Part shown: piece after piece, positions 10,690 through 23,600 of the stretch
Numbering within the stretch: position 1 is the stretch's first letter
Layout of the letters: the number at the start of each line of letters is the position of its first letter
Origin: Dipteris shenzhenensis
Taxonomy: Eukaryota > Polypodiophyta > Polypodiopsida > Gleicheniales
DNA length: 64,000 nucleotides
Direction: 5' to 3' (one strand)
Assembly: GCA_047967505.1 (NCBI GenBank)
Contig: CM106538.1
Notes under the pieces: model-generated
Database searches by the model: none
Seen by the model: the letters and a program-made list of their open reading frames with translations, nothing else
What the model was told of the DNA's origin: nothing
Made by a program: the position numbers and the translations under genes

Positions 10690-13600
10690 GAGAATACAAG
10701 ACCAAGATCCAAGAATGCTGAATGAAGCCTTGTTGATTGCATAACGTATTGAATTTTCTAAATCAAAGAACAATACGAAAGTCCCTACCATTCCTCTTTT
10801 ACTTTTAGTGCCTTCTGCTGCCACACTAATGGAGATTGACAATATTCAGAATGCATAGGATTTCCAACGCAATAATTTCCATCCACTTGATCTCAATCTT
10901 CACTCAACAAGGGTAAATTATCAGATTGTGATGAACAAGGTCAGCCATGCTGCTTCAATTGCAATAAATATGGACATGCACGCAACTATTGTCGAATCTC
11001 ACAACCCATGCAAAGCGTACCCTTAGCTTCCCTTGTTTTGAGAAATGTGAATATGTACATTTGGATTCCCTTATTTTGGGAAAAGAGCACTTGAAGCTAT
11101 AAGGGAGGATATGACTTTAAAGTCCAACTATTGTGTTGCCGAGTCAGATTTTTAATGTCATTCTTGGCTATGATTGGTTGCTTGAACAAGGAGCTACAAT
11201 TGACTTTAAAATAAAAATTTTACATCTGCAGAATTCAATTGACATACCACAAATTCTCATGAGATGCTAATTGTTATTCATGAATAAATATTCAGACTAG
11301 CACAAGTCATAAAAATCTTGTCTAGCTTTTGGGATGCATTTTTAGGACCTATTCCAACAACTATGTCAACTACAGCCTATACGAAATCATATAGGCACAT
11401 CTCTATCAATTTCTATAGCCCAGAGGAGACGATTAGCTAAGGAGGTCCAATTTTTGAGGGATTACATTAACAAGTTGATGAAAAACAAACATTCAACTTC
11501 CAAAGCCCTTGGGCTTACGAACCTCATTTGGTTTGGAACAAGGATGGTGTTTTGCATTGACTACATACTATTGAATAAGGTTGCAACACGAGATCAATAT
11601 CCCCTTTCGTGTCTTGATAACATTCTAGATTCATTAGCAAATCTAGATTTTTCACATCACTTAACCTCAAGTTGGGATATTGGAAAATTCCAATTAAGAA
11701 GGATGATAAGCACAAAATGGCATTTAGAACTCCCTTTGGGGATATATCAATTCAATGTTAGGCCTTTTGGTTTAAATAATTCACCCATGACTTTTCAATG
11801 TCTTATGAACTTTGTATTAAATGATTTGATTATTCAAGGCAAAGTTTTGGTTTATTTGGGATGATGTGCTAATTCATATGGCTTCTTGGGAAGACCACAA
11901 ACAATTGATCATGTAGGTTGTACGTCTATTCCAACAATACAACTTGAAGTTGAATCCTTAGAATTGCAAATGGGTGCAAACCAAGCTAAAGCATCTCGGT
12001 TTCATTATTGCACATGATGGCATCAAACCAAATCCAAAGAAGGTAAAGGCATTGCATAATTTTCTTATTCTAACTAATGTCAAATAGCTCCAACAATTTG
12101 TCAAGATGCCTGGTCTTACTGCAAGATTTATGCTTGAATTGTCAGAATTATCTACTTCACTGAGAAATTTAATGTAGAAAAAGATGAAATTTGTTGGGAT
12201 TCACAATGTCAGGAAGCTTTCAACAACTTCAAAGCCCTTTTTGATGCACAAAAGACATCTGAAGAAGGATTGGGAGGAGTTCTATTGTAGGCTAATGAAC
12301 CAAAATAATAAGAGAAATGATATGCTGCAATTGAATTGGAGTGTGTGGTAGTGGTTTGGGCAATCTTCAAATTGCATCCCTATATTTATGGTACACACTT
12401 CGAAGTATAAACCAATCATGTAGCATTGACTGAACTTATGAAGAAGAAACATCTTCACGGAGATTGGCCGGGTGGGTTTTGTGGTTGCAAGACTACTATG
12501 ATTTTAACATCTCACATCGTCCAGATAAGCTGAATGAAATAGCAGACGCTCTTTCTAGAGCTCATATTGCGGCAATGCAAAGAGTTTTACTAGTAGCATC
12601 TTGGACCTTCTTGTGTATTCCTCAAGATCCACTTCAATTGCCTACAATTGACGAATTAAAACAACTCCAAGGAGAAGATCAGGAAGTTCAAAGAATTCAG
12701 CTGGCATATAAATTCATCCAAACCGCCATTGCATTTTTGAGATATTTATGGGTTGCTATATTATCACAAATTGCCATTTCAACCAAGAATTTATGTCCCA
12801 ATAGTATGTCAACAACAATATCTCCATGCATTCCATGACGGGGTTCTTGGTGGCCATCTTAGCTTTTTGAAGGTGCTCATAAAAGGCCAAACAAGATTTT
12901 TGAGGCGCGGCCTTCACTTGTATCTACAATCTTATCCAACATGCCAGTCCTCCAAGAACCTTCAACAATGGGTGATATGACATCCATCACTGTAACTAGG
13001 CCCTTTAAATTAGTTGCTTATGACATCATGGGTCCTGTCCCAATTCAGGAAACGGCAATAAGTGCATAATCATCCTAATAGATTACCTAAAAAGGTGGAC
13101 GATTGCAACACCATTGAAGACTAAATCAACTGGTGAGGTAGCATATTTTGCGTGCAACATTTGAATTTACCCATGGTTGTCCAAAGCAACTATTGTCAAA
13201 TCAAGGAAAAAACTTCAAGTTTGAGGTGGTTCGCATTTTGGCTGACAAGTTGAATATCAAGCAACAATTTACCAGCTCTTATCACTTGGATTACAATGGT
13301 CTTGCAAAAAGACTCATAGAACAATCAAATTGTTGTTGGCCATGTACATTGATCTGAGTCACTCCAACTAGGAAATCTCTTTGCCTTATGTGGCTACAAC
13401 CTATAATACAACACTCTAAGAATCAAGAAGACTTAGTCCATTTGAAGCGCTCTATGGTCGGCCTCTTATTTTCCACCGGAGATTGGTGTGATAGATACAA
13501 ATTAGATTAAGCATAATGAATCACGCCAATGGGCAGAATATATTTAGAACGTTCTATGGTCAGCCGACCACCTCCGATTCCACTGAAGATTGGTGTGATA

Positions 13601-13985
13601 GATACAAATAAGATCAAGCACAACGAAGCACGTCAATGGGCAACATATCTTCAGTATTCACTACCTTTTCTCAAACAAAATGCTACCGAACATCTTAAAT
13701 GTACCCAAAGTTGACAAAGACTACTCTACAACAATCATCATAAGCCGACAAGTTTTCTAGTTGATTTGGTCATGGTTTATTATCTGACCCAAAAGAAAGG
13801 TTTGGCTGAGAAGTTTTTCACAAAATGGATTGGTCCCTATCAAGTGCTCTGCCTAGTTTCTAAAACTTCTTATGAATTCCAAAGGTGCAGTTTGGATCAT
13901 CAACACAGAAGGCTTTAGCTCATATTTCCCAGATCAAGCACTTTTATTCTCGATCTATTGTTCTCACAGGAGGGGAAAGATGTGC
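10690..13985 (+). mobile_element. Ty3/gypsy gag-pol remnant
   Basis: A degenerate but ordered polyprotein. The gag C-terminal part is followed by a CCHC knuckle, CFNCNKYGHARNYC (10951-10992). An aspartic protease-region word, ILGYDWLLEQGA, lies at about 11160. Reverse transcriptase spans about 11450-11870 with RDQYPLSCLDNILDSLANL, GIYQFNVRPFGLNNSPMTFQ and VYLG where YXDD begins. RNase H shows HRPDKLNEIADALSR at about 12510. Integrase has a zinc region with HDGVLGGH and CQSSK (about 12830-12960) and a core reading CPKQLLSNQGKNF (about 13175). Many frameshifts and stops are present. A tandem duplication at 13447-13660 lies in the integrase C-terminal part. No LTRs were recognised. Confidence 0.85.
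13447..13660. repeat. Two-copy tandem duplication within gypsy integrase region
   Basis: TCTATGGTCGGCC (about 13451) and TCTATGGTCAGCC (about 13553) each lead into GATTGGTGTGATAGATACAA (13481 and 13588), then AAGCA, CAATGGGCA and ATAT. The offset is about 102-107 bp and the copies differ by substitutions and short indels. Confidence 0.7.
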
Positions 13986-16171
13986 TGACCCCTCTAGATT
14001 GTCAATGCCAACTTGGATTGGCTCCACATGATCCTTAAGGTGTAAGCAGTAGACCATTAGTCCATGAGCCGTGCATGATCTAGCCAACCTGTTCCTAGCT
14101 TCTCTGGTCAAACCTGTGTGCTCTTTCTGGCCATTTGCTTTTTGTGTTGTCGATTCTCTCTCTCTTCCCTTTTAACAGTCATTATGATATGCCAAGTACA
14201 ACCCAACGTGTAGGCACCCAAAAAGAGTCTTAGGCAGTCTTGAATTGCCACACCCCATTATATTGTGAGTTTGAGTGCCCACCCATGGGCACCCCTTTTA
14301 CACATTGCCCAACAGTTGCTCAACAATGGTTTTGTAATTTGCGGGACCTTGAACACAAAGGTGATTGGCAAATTTGAAGGGTGTCCCTTGTTGTGGAATG
14401 GAGGACTAGAAGGTTTGGTCATGGGGGTGTGTGTAACGAGATGCCCACCACTCATGGTTCAATATCTCAATGTGTGCACAGTGTAAACAACCTAACTTAA
14501 AAAATCATGTATGTTCTCATTTGCATCTCCCACTTTAATCTTTATTTTTTGTTTCTTATATTGAAATTGAAATTGAAAGTGCCAACATTGCCCTCATACA
14601 AGGTGACCAAGATAGAATCCTTAGCTACCCTTGGGGTTTGGCACATACACACTCACATGCCCTTATATAGGGTGACCAAGAGGACCTTGGGACTGGCACA
14701 TACACACTCGCATGCCCTCAAATGGGATGACCAAGATAGAATGTCCACATGGCAAGTTGGTGTTGGCTGGCATTGCATGCATGCAGGAAAAATTTAGGAC
14801 TTGCCAAGTGGTGGAGGGGAGGATTAAATGAGATTTGAATGCAATTAATTTTTGGCATCAGATCTTAGTGCCATAAATGATCATTGCAAAGTTGTCTCGC
14901 TCGCTTTTGTGGAGTAAGACATTCACTGCGCAACTTCTTTCGATGTGGGAGGTTTTGAATTTCTCTGTCTTTGAGAATGAAGATGGTGACTATTTTATAG
15001 CTTTCCTATCATCACTCGTTCCTTGCCAGTGACTTATTGTTCTCCTCCTCAATTCACAAATTGACTGTGTGTAGGTTCTATGCTCCTTCGCAACAGTTAC
15101 GAGCTACAGCAAATTGTGAGATCTCTGTTGACAAAGGATATGCTAATTGATTGCGCTAAATAAGAGCATTAGATTTGGAGGTTGGCGCCAGGTAAGGATT
15201 GGTGTGGTATTTTGACAGCTTTTTATTGTTCGTGCGTAAATTCGTGTGTAGAGTGGATATTCGTTTCAAGCTCTCGAGCTCAACGTCTCGCTCCTACGAT
15301 GGTTTTTCCTAGCTATATAAATGTTGCATGCATCGAAAAGTATGTGCACTTCTATCATTTTCTTGCTGATAGTTGCTATGGATGTGCCTGCTAACTTCAT
15401 AGAAACTGACAGCGAAACTTTTGCTAAATGTGTCCTCCAATGTTTTTTATTTCTTCTTACTTCGTGAGTCATGTGATCATTTCGATTGGCTATCAAGCTA
15501 ACGTTTTTCTCGTAATCGTTTGCAATCTAACAGACTTTGTTTTGGTAGGACTTGTCAAAGCATGCCCAGACTTTTAGGAGGCTCCTAGCACGCCTTCCAA
15601 CAAAATCACTATTGTCCAAGGCGTCCACAACAAGTGAAGGGAAAGAACGTCGTTCATGGTAAGTGAAATTGTTCATAGTAGTAGTTTGCTTCTATTTGAA
15701 TACATTGCACTGAGAAATGATCTTCCTTTGCAAAAGATGAAGCTGTAGTCCACTTGTTCCTACAGCTCTCCTGTCTAGATATGAACTTCAGCCTCCAGCA
15801 AGTATCCATGAAGAAAACTTCAAAACCTACCACCTCTATCATCGCCTCTTGGTCTCTCTCTGTTTTTGCACTTTTGTAGTGGCGTTTGAAATCTGCCTCG
15901 TATTCGCTTCATTCTTTTGGTATCTAATCCCATTTCTAGTAAGTGTTTAGAGTCTCTAACAATGTAATCTACCATTTTGCTATACCTACCCCCTCATTGT
16001 GTTGAAGGTCTCGTACTCTACGTATTCTGTGTTGAAGGTCTTTTGCTCTGCATTGAAGGTCTCTTGCTTTGGGATTTCCGTCTCTACAAAGCATGGGATT
16101 TAATCCTATCTCTACAAAGCATGTAAGTCTCGAGCGACGTAATCTACCATTGTGCATATCCTACCCCCCTT
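13986..16171. other. No recognisable gene; short repeats only
   Basis: Contains the small tandem array at 14591-14743 and a direct repeat of about 45 bp (GTAATCTACCATT near 15964 and 16138, each followed by CTACCCCC and GTTGAAG). Nothing protein-like was recognised. It may include the decayed 5' part of the copia remnant that follows. Confidence 0.35.
14591..14743. repeat. Short tandem array, 2.5 units of about 55-69 bp
   Basis: Units start at 14591, 14660 and 14715 with CCCTYAWA, continue with GGTGACCAAGA or GGATGACCAAGA, and end with TGGCACATACACACTCRCATG in the first two. The third unit is partial. Confidence 0.7.
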
Positions 16172-17340
16172 ATGTTGAAGCCCATGAGGGATGTGGAAAT
16201 GAGAAGAATCACTTTCCACGACGTGAATCCACCTGCATATGTTGATAGACAGCAAGCAGTCCATGCACCAAATGTGCAAGAAATGGTACCACCAAGTACT
16301 CCCACAGGTATACAATTAAGGGTAGATAATGGATCATCTATTGCTAGAAATGATGAGCCGAATGTGGCTGATATATGCAGGTGGGACAGCAAGCTGAAAT
16401 GCCCTTTAGAAGATCATCTAGAGTGCCTAGACCGGCTGATAGGTTTGTTCCAGGGGTAGACTATGTGATGCTTACTGATTGTAGGGAGCCTTCTTACTAC
16501 AGAGAGGCTATGATGTGCGAGGATCAATGCAAGTGGGAGTATACTATGCAATTAGAGATGAGTTCACTTATGAAGAATATAGACTAGTGACTTGGTTTCT
16601 TTGCCACATGGAAAGAAAGCATTGCCATGTAAATGGGTCTACAAGATGAAGGTCACAGGTGATGATGTGCCTAGGTAAAAGGCCCATTTGGTCGCTAAAT
16701 GATTCAAGCAAGAGAAGGGTGTGGACTTTGATGAGATATTCTCTCTGGTTGTGAAGATGACCACACTTAGATGCATGCTTGGACTAGTGGCAGCAAAGGA
16801 TATGGAGCTTATGCAGATGGATATCAAGACAGCTTTCTTGCATGGGGATCTGCATGAGGAATTTACATGGTGCAGCCGGAAGGCTTTGAAGACAAGGGCA
16901 AAGAGCATTTAGTTTGCAAGTTGAAGAAGAATCTCTATGGTCTTAACCAAGCACCTAGAGAATGGTATCAGAAGTTTGAAGATGTCTCGTGTATAGAAGT
17001 GCGTTGCTTTGTCTACCACAGAGGCTGAGTATGTTGCAGCCACAGAGGGTTGCAAGGAGGCTATATGGCTTGATCGGCTAGTGGGAGATTTGGGGATTCA
17101 TATAGGTGTACCGACATTGCATAGTGATTCCATGAGTGCTATTTAGCTAGCACAGAATCCGATCTTTTATACAAAGACCAAACACATTGAGGTCAGGTAC
17201 CATTTCATCAGAGAGGTACTTGAGGACAAGTGCATAGAGCTTGTCAAGGTTTATATAGATGATAACCTTGTAGATATGCTGACGACGAGTCTACCTAGTC
17301 AGCGGTTTGAGTATTGTCGTGTATTGATGGGCATTGGATA
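16172..17340 (+). mobile_element. Ty1/copia pol remnant with internal deletion
   Basis: Broken + strand frames show the C-terminal part of a copia polyprotein. The pre-RT linker has MPFRRSSRVPRPADRFVPG (about 16400). Next come CKWEYTMQLEMSSL (about 16530) and the RT start CKWVYKMKVTGDD (about 16630). [16 protein letters not shown] (about 16715) and [16 protein letters not shown] (about 16815) carry the first palm Asp, and LYGLNQAPREWYQKF follows (about 16940). Just after, near 16985, the sequence jumps to the RNase H end, with STTEAEYVAATEGCKEA (about 17015) and TKTKHIEVRYHFIRE (about 17180). The YVDD catalytic block and RT thumb are therefore deleted. Several stops are present. Confidence 0.85.
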
Positions 17341-17396
17341 GTATGCTCACTAGTTGTTCTCCCTTAAAGGCGTGCATTGTCCTTTAAGTGGGAGGT

Positions 17397-17600
17397 TGTG
17401 GGGGTTAAAGGTCACTGTGCCTTTACCCTGGTTATGTATAATACTCAAACACATATATAAATGAATGAAAAAGAAGATTAGGGTGCTCTGCACCCACCAA
17501 AAACTTGTGTGGTTCTCTGTTTCTCTCTCTCTCTCTCTCTCTTCCATTCTGCTTCTGTTGAGAGCACTCAGAGCCTCTGTATACATTCTAATCTACAAAA
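17397..17600 (+). repeat. Probable 3' LTR of the copia remnant
   Basis: A purine-rich stretch (AAGTGGGAGG, 17386-17395) sits where a polypurine tract should be, 45 bp after the pol stop. It is followed by TGTGGGGGTTAAAGG at 17397, a typical copia LTR start beginning with TG. A TATATAAATG box lies at about 17454 and a (TC)n run at about 17522-17542. The 3' boundary is uncertain and no matching 5' LTR was found. Confidence 0.5.
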
Positions 17601-18604
17601 TAGGAGAAGGGTTGACATTATTTAAAAATTTAGCAAACATAAGTGGTTTACACGGGAACGTAAAAAAATATAGAACCTTGGCTTTTTTTGCCAACCAAGT
17701 TTCAAACGGACACGTGAACAGAGAGGCCCTAAGCTAACTTAATATTCTAAATTAATTTAAAATAGAATGACTTCCTTCACACAAAAAAAAACTAACATTT
17801 TAAAGTCATTTAAGACACTAATGACCGCCTTAACAAGAGTGCACAAGTGCACATGGGTATCGCCTCTTGGTAAAGCAAGCGCTTTTGGATGCACAAGAGA
17901 GAGCCACGTGATTTTTTAAAGTTGGGCTGAAAGGCAATTTTTGTGGGAGGATCTCCAGAAATGGCACACGCGACGTAATTATATTTTTCAAAAAATGACA
18001 TGCGGAAAGTCACAAAAAGAGTGTGAATCCAACCAATATAGCACGCGTGGCCTTAAGAAAGGGAGCGCTAGAAACTCGATAGAGGTAGAAACCAAAAATT
18101 GGGGATAATATCTCGGTCCAAAACAAGGGATATGCCAAAAGGGTAAGGGACGTGGAAGGAAAAAGCTACATGTGGAGGGGAGAAGATGAAGGAGAATTAT
18201 TGAAAATTGAAAAACAAAGTAGAGGGGACTTTGTCGTGGGAATGCCGGCAAATATTGAAAGAGAGCTCACGTATTCTGAAAATGCCGGCATGTAGCTTCT
18301 CCGAAACTTCGCCGTGCCAAGCTTTCTTCCTTCTCCATAGCCTTTGCCTTCTATGACCTTTCTCTCCCTCACCTTCACCCATTCACCGTCCGTTTTCTTC
18401 CGCTTTCGCATCCCGCAGGCTTTTCTCCAGTGCCCACCTCATCCTTTTTCGACCAGCATTCCTTATATCTATCCTTGCTCTTTCATAACTTCGCTCCATT
18501 GTTTCCCTTTCACCCATTAATAATCTTTCCTTGCCGATTGCAGCACGAGTTCGCTGGGTATAACATCCTCATCTCCCCGCTTCCTTCCTGGATTGGATAG
18601 CTCT
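17601..18604. other. Upstream region of the CAX gene (promoter or 5' UTR candidate)
   Basis: No coding domain was seen. The part from about 18160 to 18600 changes character: it becomes pyrimidine-rich on the + strand and contains more CpG than the neighbouring AT-rich DNA. That fits a promoter or 5' UTR of a plant gene starting at 18785. I could not assign a TATA box or a transcription start. Confidence 0.35.
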
Positions 18605-18605
18605 C

Positions 18606-18812
18606 ATGGAGGGATATTTGTTACAGCAACTAGACCGTGCCCATTGGGTCGAATGGATTACGATCGTTTGTGCTTTGAATAAGAGAAAACACGCTGTCAT
18701 GGCAAACAATCACAAACTGACAATGAATTACAATATTGTCGGCAGAACTTGGAGACTAGCGGGACCGGCGCCTAAGAAAAACGGATGGCACCTTTCTTGT
18801 CATGCAAAATAG
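18606..18812 (+). promoter_or_regulatory. Upstream ORF overlapping the proposed CAX start
   Basis: A 68-codon ORF begins with ATG at 18606 and ends at 18812, in a different frame from the proposed CAX start at 18785, so the two overlap by 28 bp. If the transcript starts upstream of 18606 this would be a translation-limiting uORF. If it starts between 18606 and 18785 the ORF is irrelevant. I cannot decide from sequence. Confidence 0.25.
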
Positions 18813-19012
18813 CTGCAGTTCCTGCGTCGTCTGCCGTGAGAGAGACTGAGGGGAATGGATTGGACGAAGGCGTCGAAGATAGATCGACAAATGGCCATAC
18901 CGGAGTATTAATCCCGATCAGCAACCGTAAGGATGCTAGTGATGGGTGCGAGGAGAAGCATTGCGAGAGACAGTCTTGCCGGCTTTCCCATGAATCTTCG
19001 CTCGAAATTGAG
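18785..19012 (+). CDS. CAX: CAX coding exon 1 (candidate)
   Basis: 76 codons from ATG to a good donor (GAG|GTAAGAG) with phase 0, matching the phase-0 acceptor of exon 2. The product is hydrophilic, acidic and Cys-containing, as expected for a cytosolic CAX N-terminus, but that region is not conserved enough to prove homology. The alternative is a start at the in-frame ATG at 35102 in exon 2, which would give a 472-residue protein closer to usual family length and would remove the 16-kb intron. Confidence 0.5.
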
Positions 19013-22000
19013 GTAAGAGCACGTCTTCATCTTATGCTTTCTCTCATCAAATTCTTGGGAATGAGTGAAATATGAAAATTAATTACTTTAGCGACTTGCT
19101 AGTTTGTAGCACACTTACATGGTGTTTAAAGAGGTTTCACATCGGCCAAGAGGAGTAGTTGGAAGCTTTCATAGAGTATTGGTTTCGTAGAGTACGTACT
19201 CATAGGTGAAAAAGAGAGTTACACATCTCTAGTATTGAGACTAGCTAGACATATGTAGTTCACTAGAGAGGATACTAGCCTAGAAATATATATTTCAATA
19301 GAGGCTCTTTAGGTGGTAGAAGGTGTGGCCAAAGTAAGAGACACTCGGGAGAAGGGGAAATGGACTCTCTACAAAGATGGCAAAGCACTACCTAAGCCTC
19401 ACCTAAGCTAGTGCATCTTAGACCCAATCTAAATTACTTAAGGCGGGCTACTTAAAAGTCTTAAATAATGAGGAGTGGCCCCAAATGCTTCCAATGATCC
19501 AACATTAATTACCATGGATAAATGAAGGGGAAGAAGTATATGCTCCTTTGCTAGCATTGTAAAAGCAGTCTAGCAGTCCCCTAAAAGTAAGGACCTGGTG
19601 TAAACTTGAAACATCAAGTATAATATATGGTCATAAATGGCATAACTAGATGGGTCCATGTAAGATGCCCTAGCATAGACATAAATTGTAGAGTTCTTAA
19701 CACTTTTTAAAGTAAGGTAAAGGCACATAGGGAGAAAAAATATTGTTATTGGCAAACACTAACACAAACTTGAAGTAATCAAAATGTGGAGATGAGAGCA
19801 AAGTGAAATCAATAACGAAATAGATCAATGTACATTCCTTGTAGTTCTTACTTTTATCAGTAGTGGTTTGAAGGATTTGAATGTTATGGATTTCCTTTCC
19901 TGGATTATGGCAGTGAAGGATGTTCTAATTTGGAGAAGATGAGCATTCTTCTCTATTGGTATTGGGTATGTACTTTGATGGGATCTTTTATATTTAAGAA
20001 AATTAACTTCCTTTACACCGCTCTAAGGTATATTTTTAATTCATCCTCGTCAAAAGGGAAGTAACTAAGAAGGATGGAAGAAACCATGAGAGAGAGTGAG
20101 GGCTCATCTAAGACTTTATGAACTTATATGATGGCATAAGAGTGCACAAAAGATGACTCTAAAGAATTATGGGGGAAAGGGTAGAAGAGGTTCACCTTTC
20201 TTACTAATTAATCTTCTCTTCATGCTCTAGAAATGCATACATGATTATCTATTTTCTATTCAAAAGAGAACTCTTTTATGCTCTTGGTCCTTGGACATTA
20301 GTGGAAGCTAAGTTCAAGGCCTTATCCATCTTCAAGTAGACAAATGCAAGCATAAAGTATGTATCATTCAAGTTTTGTGGCACATATGGAGCTATTAAGC
20401 TTTGTCTAGAAGCAAGCGTAAGAAGGGATATACACACAAAAATCGGTGAAAATCAAGAGTGATACATAGAATGGTATAATTCAAGAATCAAGCCTTCTTG
20501 CACATATTGCCAAAACAAGGGAGTGAGGGTGAGGGAGACTTGAAAGGAACATGGCTCAACACAATAGACTACATCAATTCTCAAGAATGAAGCACTACAA
20601 ACCTATTTTAGGGTTTGCACTTTGTGCACTCTTAGAGAAAGATCAGCATCATGACAAACCTAGGGAGATTCAAAATTGAAATAGAGTTAAACATGACCCT
20701 AGGCATGCCATTAGGTATCCACACCAATGGAGAGGCTCCCACATTATATGTGTGTATTAAGGAAACCACATATTCCCACGTATACAAGAGGGACATGGGT
20801 CCCCTCCGTTCTCCCCATGCATGGATTCAATCAATAAATCCAAAACAAAATGACTCATATATATCCATAGTTCATAACAACTTGAACATCTCATGACAAT
20901 ATGATTGGAGATGAAACGGGGGCCATATTGCCATTTGATGTTTCCATGGTGCTGCCAATTACGTCTACTTTTCAACCTAGCCACTCCAGCTATAAGTGCT
21001 CTTATAAGAACCGCATTTTACTTGCCACCACCATCATGGGATAGAAGAATTTAATTATGGAAGACAAAGGAATCCTCTTGAAGCATTGGATCATGGATAG
21101 ACTTATGTATGGAGAAGGTCACAGGTGACATGTGCAAGACCTTAGATTATGGGATTATTTAACAATCATACCATCAAATGTGCAAGAGCCTTTGGTGTGG
21201 AGAAGGTGACATGTGCAAGAGCTTAGATTTTAGTACATGCTGACCACATCGAAAATATGAGGTCGTATGGTTTCTAGATGGTGACTATTTCACACCATTA
21301 TATTAAAAGTTTCAAATAAATTTTAAGTATCAAAAGATTAGAAATTGATTGACACATACAAGCCATCATTATTCATGGGTGACCATTGTGTTCACCATGA
21401 GAATTTATACTTGAAATTAGAAGATCAATTCATTCCCTAATCCTTCCTTTGAAGGGCATTTTTGAGTCTAAATCTCCTCTTTTTTAAACTTTGAGCCTTC
21501 CCTTTTTTAAAAGGCATTTTTCAATCCAAATCTCCTCTTTTAAAAAAAGAAAGCCCTTTAATTAGCTTGCCATGTAGGGTTAAAAAGAAGTAATTATTGT
21601 AGCTTTATATCTTGTTTTTAGGGGAAATGCCCTTCTTTGATCTATTCCAGGAGCTTGTTAGTTGGATTGCACAAAGTGTTGTCTTCCAAATGGCTTGGTA
21701 AAAAATCTACAACATTATCCCTAATGTAACAACATTGTAGGGTGATGTCTCTAATCTACACTCTTTTCTTGATGAAAACCTATTCTTTGACATCAATCTG
21801 CTTTGGCTTTTACAATTAGATACTAGATTCTTTGCCAAGGTTATGCTAACTTACTATCATAGCCTTAATGTAGTTGGCCTTGTGTCATCAAAGTAGTGTG
21901 CCTTTGACATACCTCTTAGGAATATTGCTTCACATGCTCCTATTGTAAGTGTTCTATGTTTGATTTGTTGATAAAGAAAAAAGTTATCTATGAGAGAGCC

Positions 22001-22636
22001 ACAATATTGCTTCTTTTCCAAACAAAAAGACATAACTTTGAATGGATCTCCTTCCATCATGATCTCATGCATCACCACTATCACAATAGCCATGCATTAT
22101 TGTATAACTACTAATATATTCAATTTCCCCATTGTCTATGCTTTTGATGTACATATCTTAGTACTAATGTACTTGCTTTGAATTGACATAAACTAATGTA
22201 ACAACATGACCACATATACATAGACCTAATTCAATTGTTAGATATGTCAATAGACTTATTTGTTGATATTGCCTTTTGTTTATAGTTGGCATGTCTATTG
22301 ATTTCAAACTTTAAGCTACTGATGTTGCAATTTTAACCTTTCAATTTCACATACGAAATTCTTTATAGGAAAATTTGGGGAAAACATATAAATACATACC
22401 AACATATATAATTTGAAGAGGGAGCATGTTAGATAGCAAGACCAGCACCATGTGACACATCTCCCAACTCCCTTCCACTCCAACTCCTCTTTGCCATGTT
22501 GCACATCTAGTCCTTAGGAAATACAATAGAGGAAATAGAATAGGAGAATAAAAGATAGAAAATAGAATGGATGGGCAACAAGAGTCTTGGTAAGATGAAT
22601 GAAAGTCAATGTTGTGTGTGTGTGTGTGTGTGTGTG

Positions 22637-22667
<31 letters not shown>

Positions 22668-22730
22668 CCCCCCCCATGTGTTATAGCAGTGTGTCACCCG
22701 GCATTTATTCCCCCCTCATATCTATCTATC

Positions 22731-22775
<45 letters not shown>

Positions 22776-22826
22776 GTATGTATATGAATCATGCATATAC
22801 ATACATACATACATACATAGATCGAT

Positions 22827-22890
<64 letters not shown>

Positions 22891-23115
22891 TGTATATGAA
22901 TCATGCATATACATACATACATATACAGATAGATCGATGCTCTCTCTCTCTCTCTCTCTCTCTCCACACGCACACACACACACACACACACACACGTACA
23001 TGAAAATGTGTTATTGAGACATACAAGCTTTCACAGTCAAAGTAAAATTCAAGGAGAATTTCCATTCTTAACTAAACTAACACAAAAGGATCATCCATGA
23101 AGACATGTGTCCTCG

Positions 23116-23155
<40 letters not shown>

Positions 23156-23355
23156 GTATCTATGTATCTATGTATTTATCTATCCATATCTATATCTATA
23201 CATACATACATACATACATATATATATAGCTACACACACACACATATATATACATATATACATATATATGCATATATATACATATATATACATATATACA
23301 TATATATGCATATATATACATATATATGCATATATATACATATATATATACATAC

Positions 23356-23407
<52 letters not shown>

Positions 23408-23446
23408 GCATACATATATAATAGATATATATATACATACATATAC

Positions 23447-23495
<49 letters not shown>

Positions 23496-23497
23496 CA

Positions 23498-23557
<60 letters not shown>

Positions 23558-23559
23558 TG

Positions 23560-23600
<41 letters not shown>

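Noticed and set aside
22738-23020. CRISPR-like regular repeats
   Set aside because: Spacers are microsatellites and the context is a plant intron. There are no conserved repeats with unique spacers and no cas genes.
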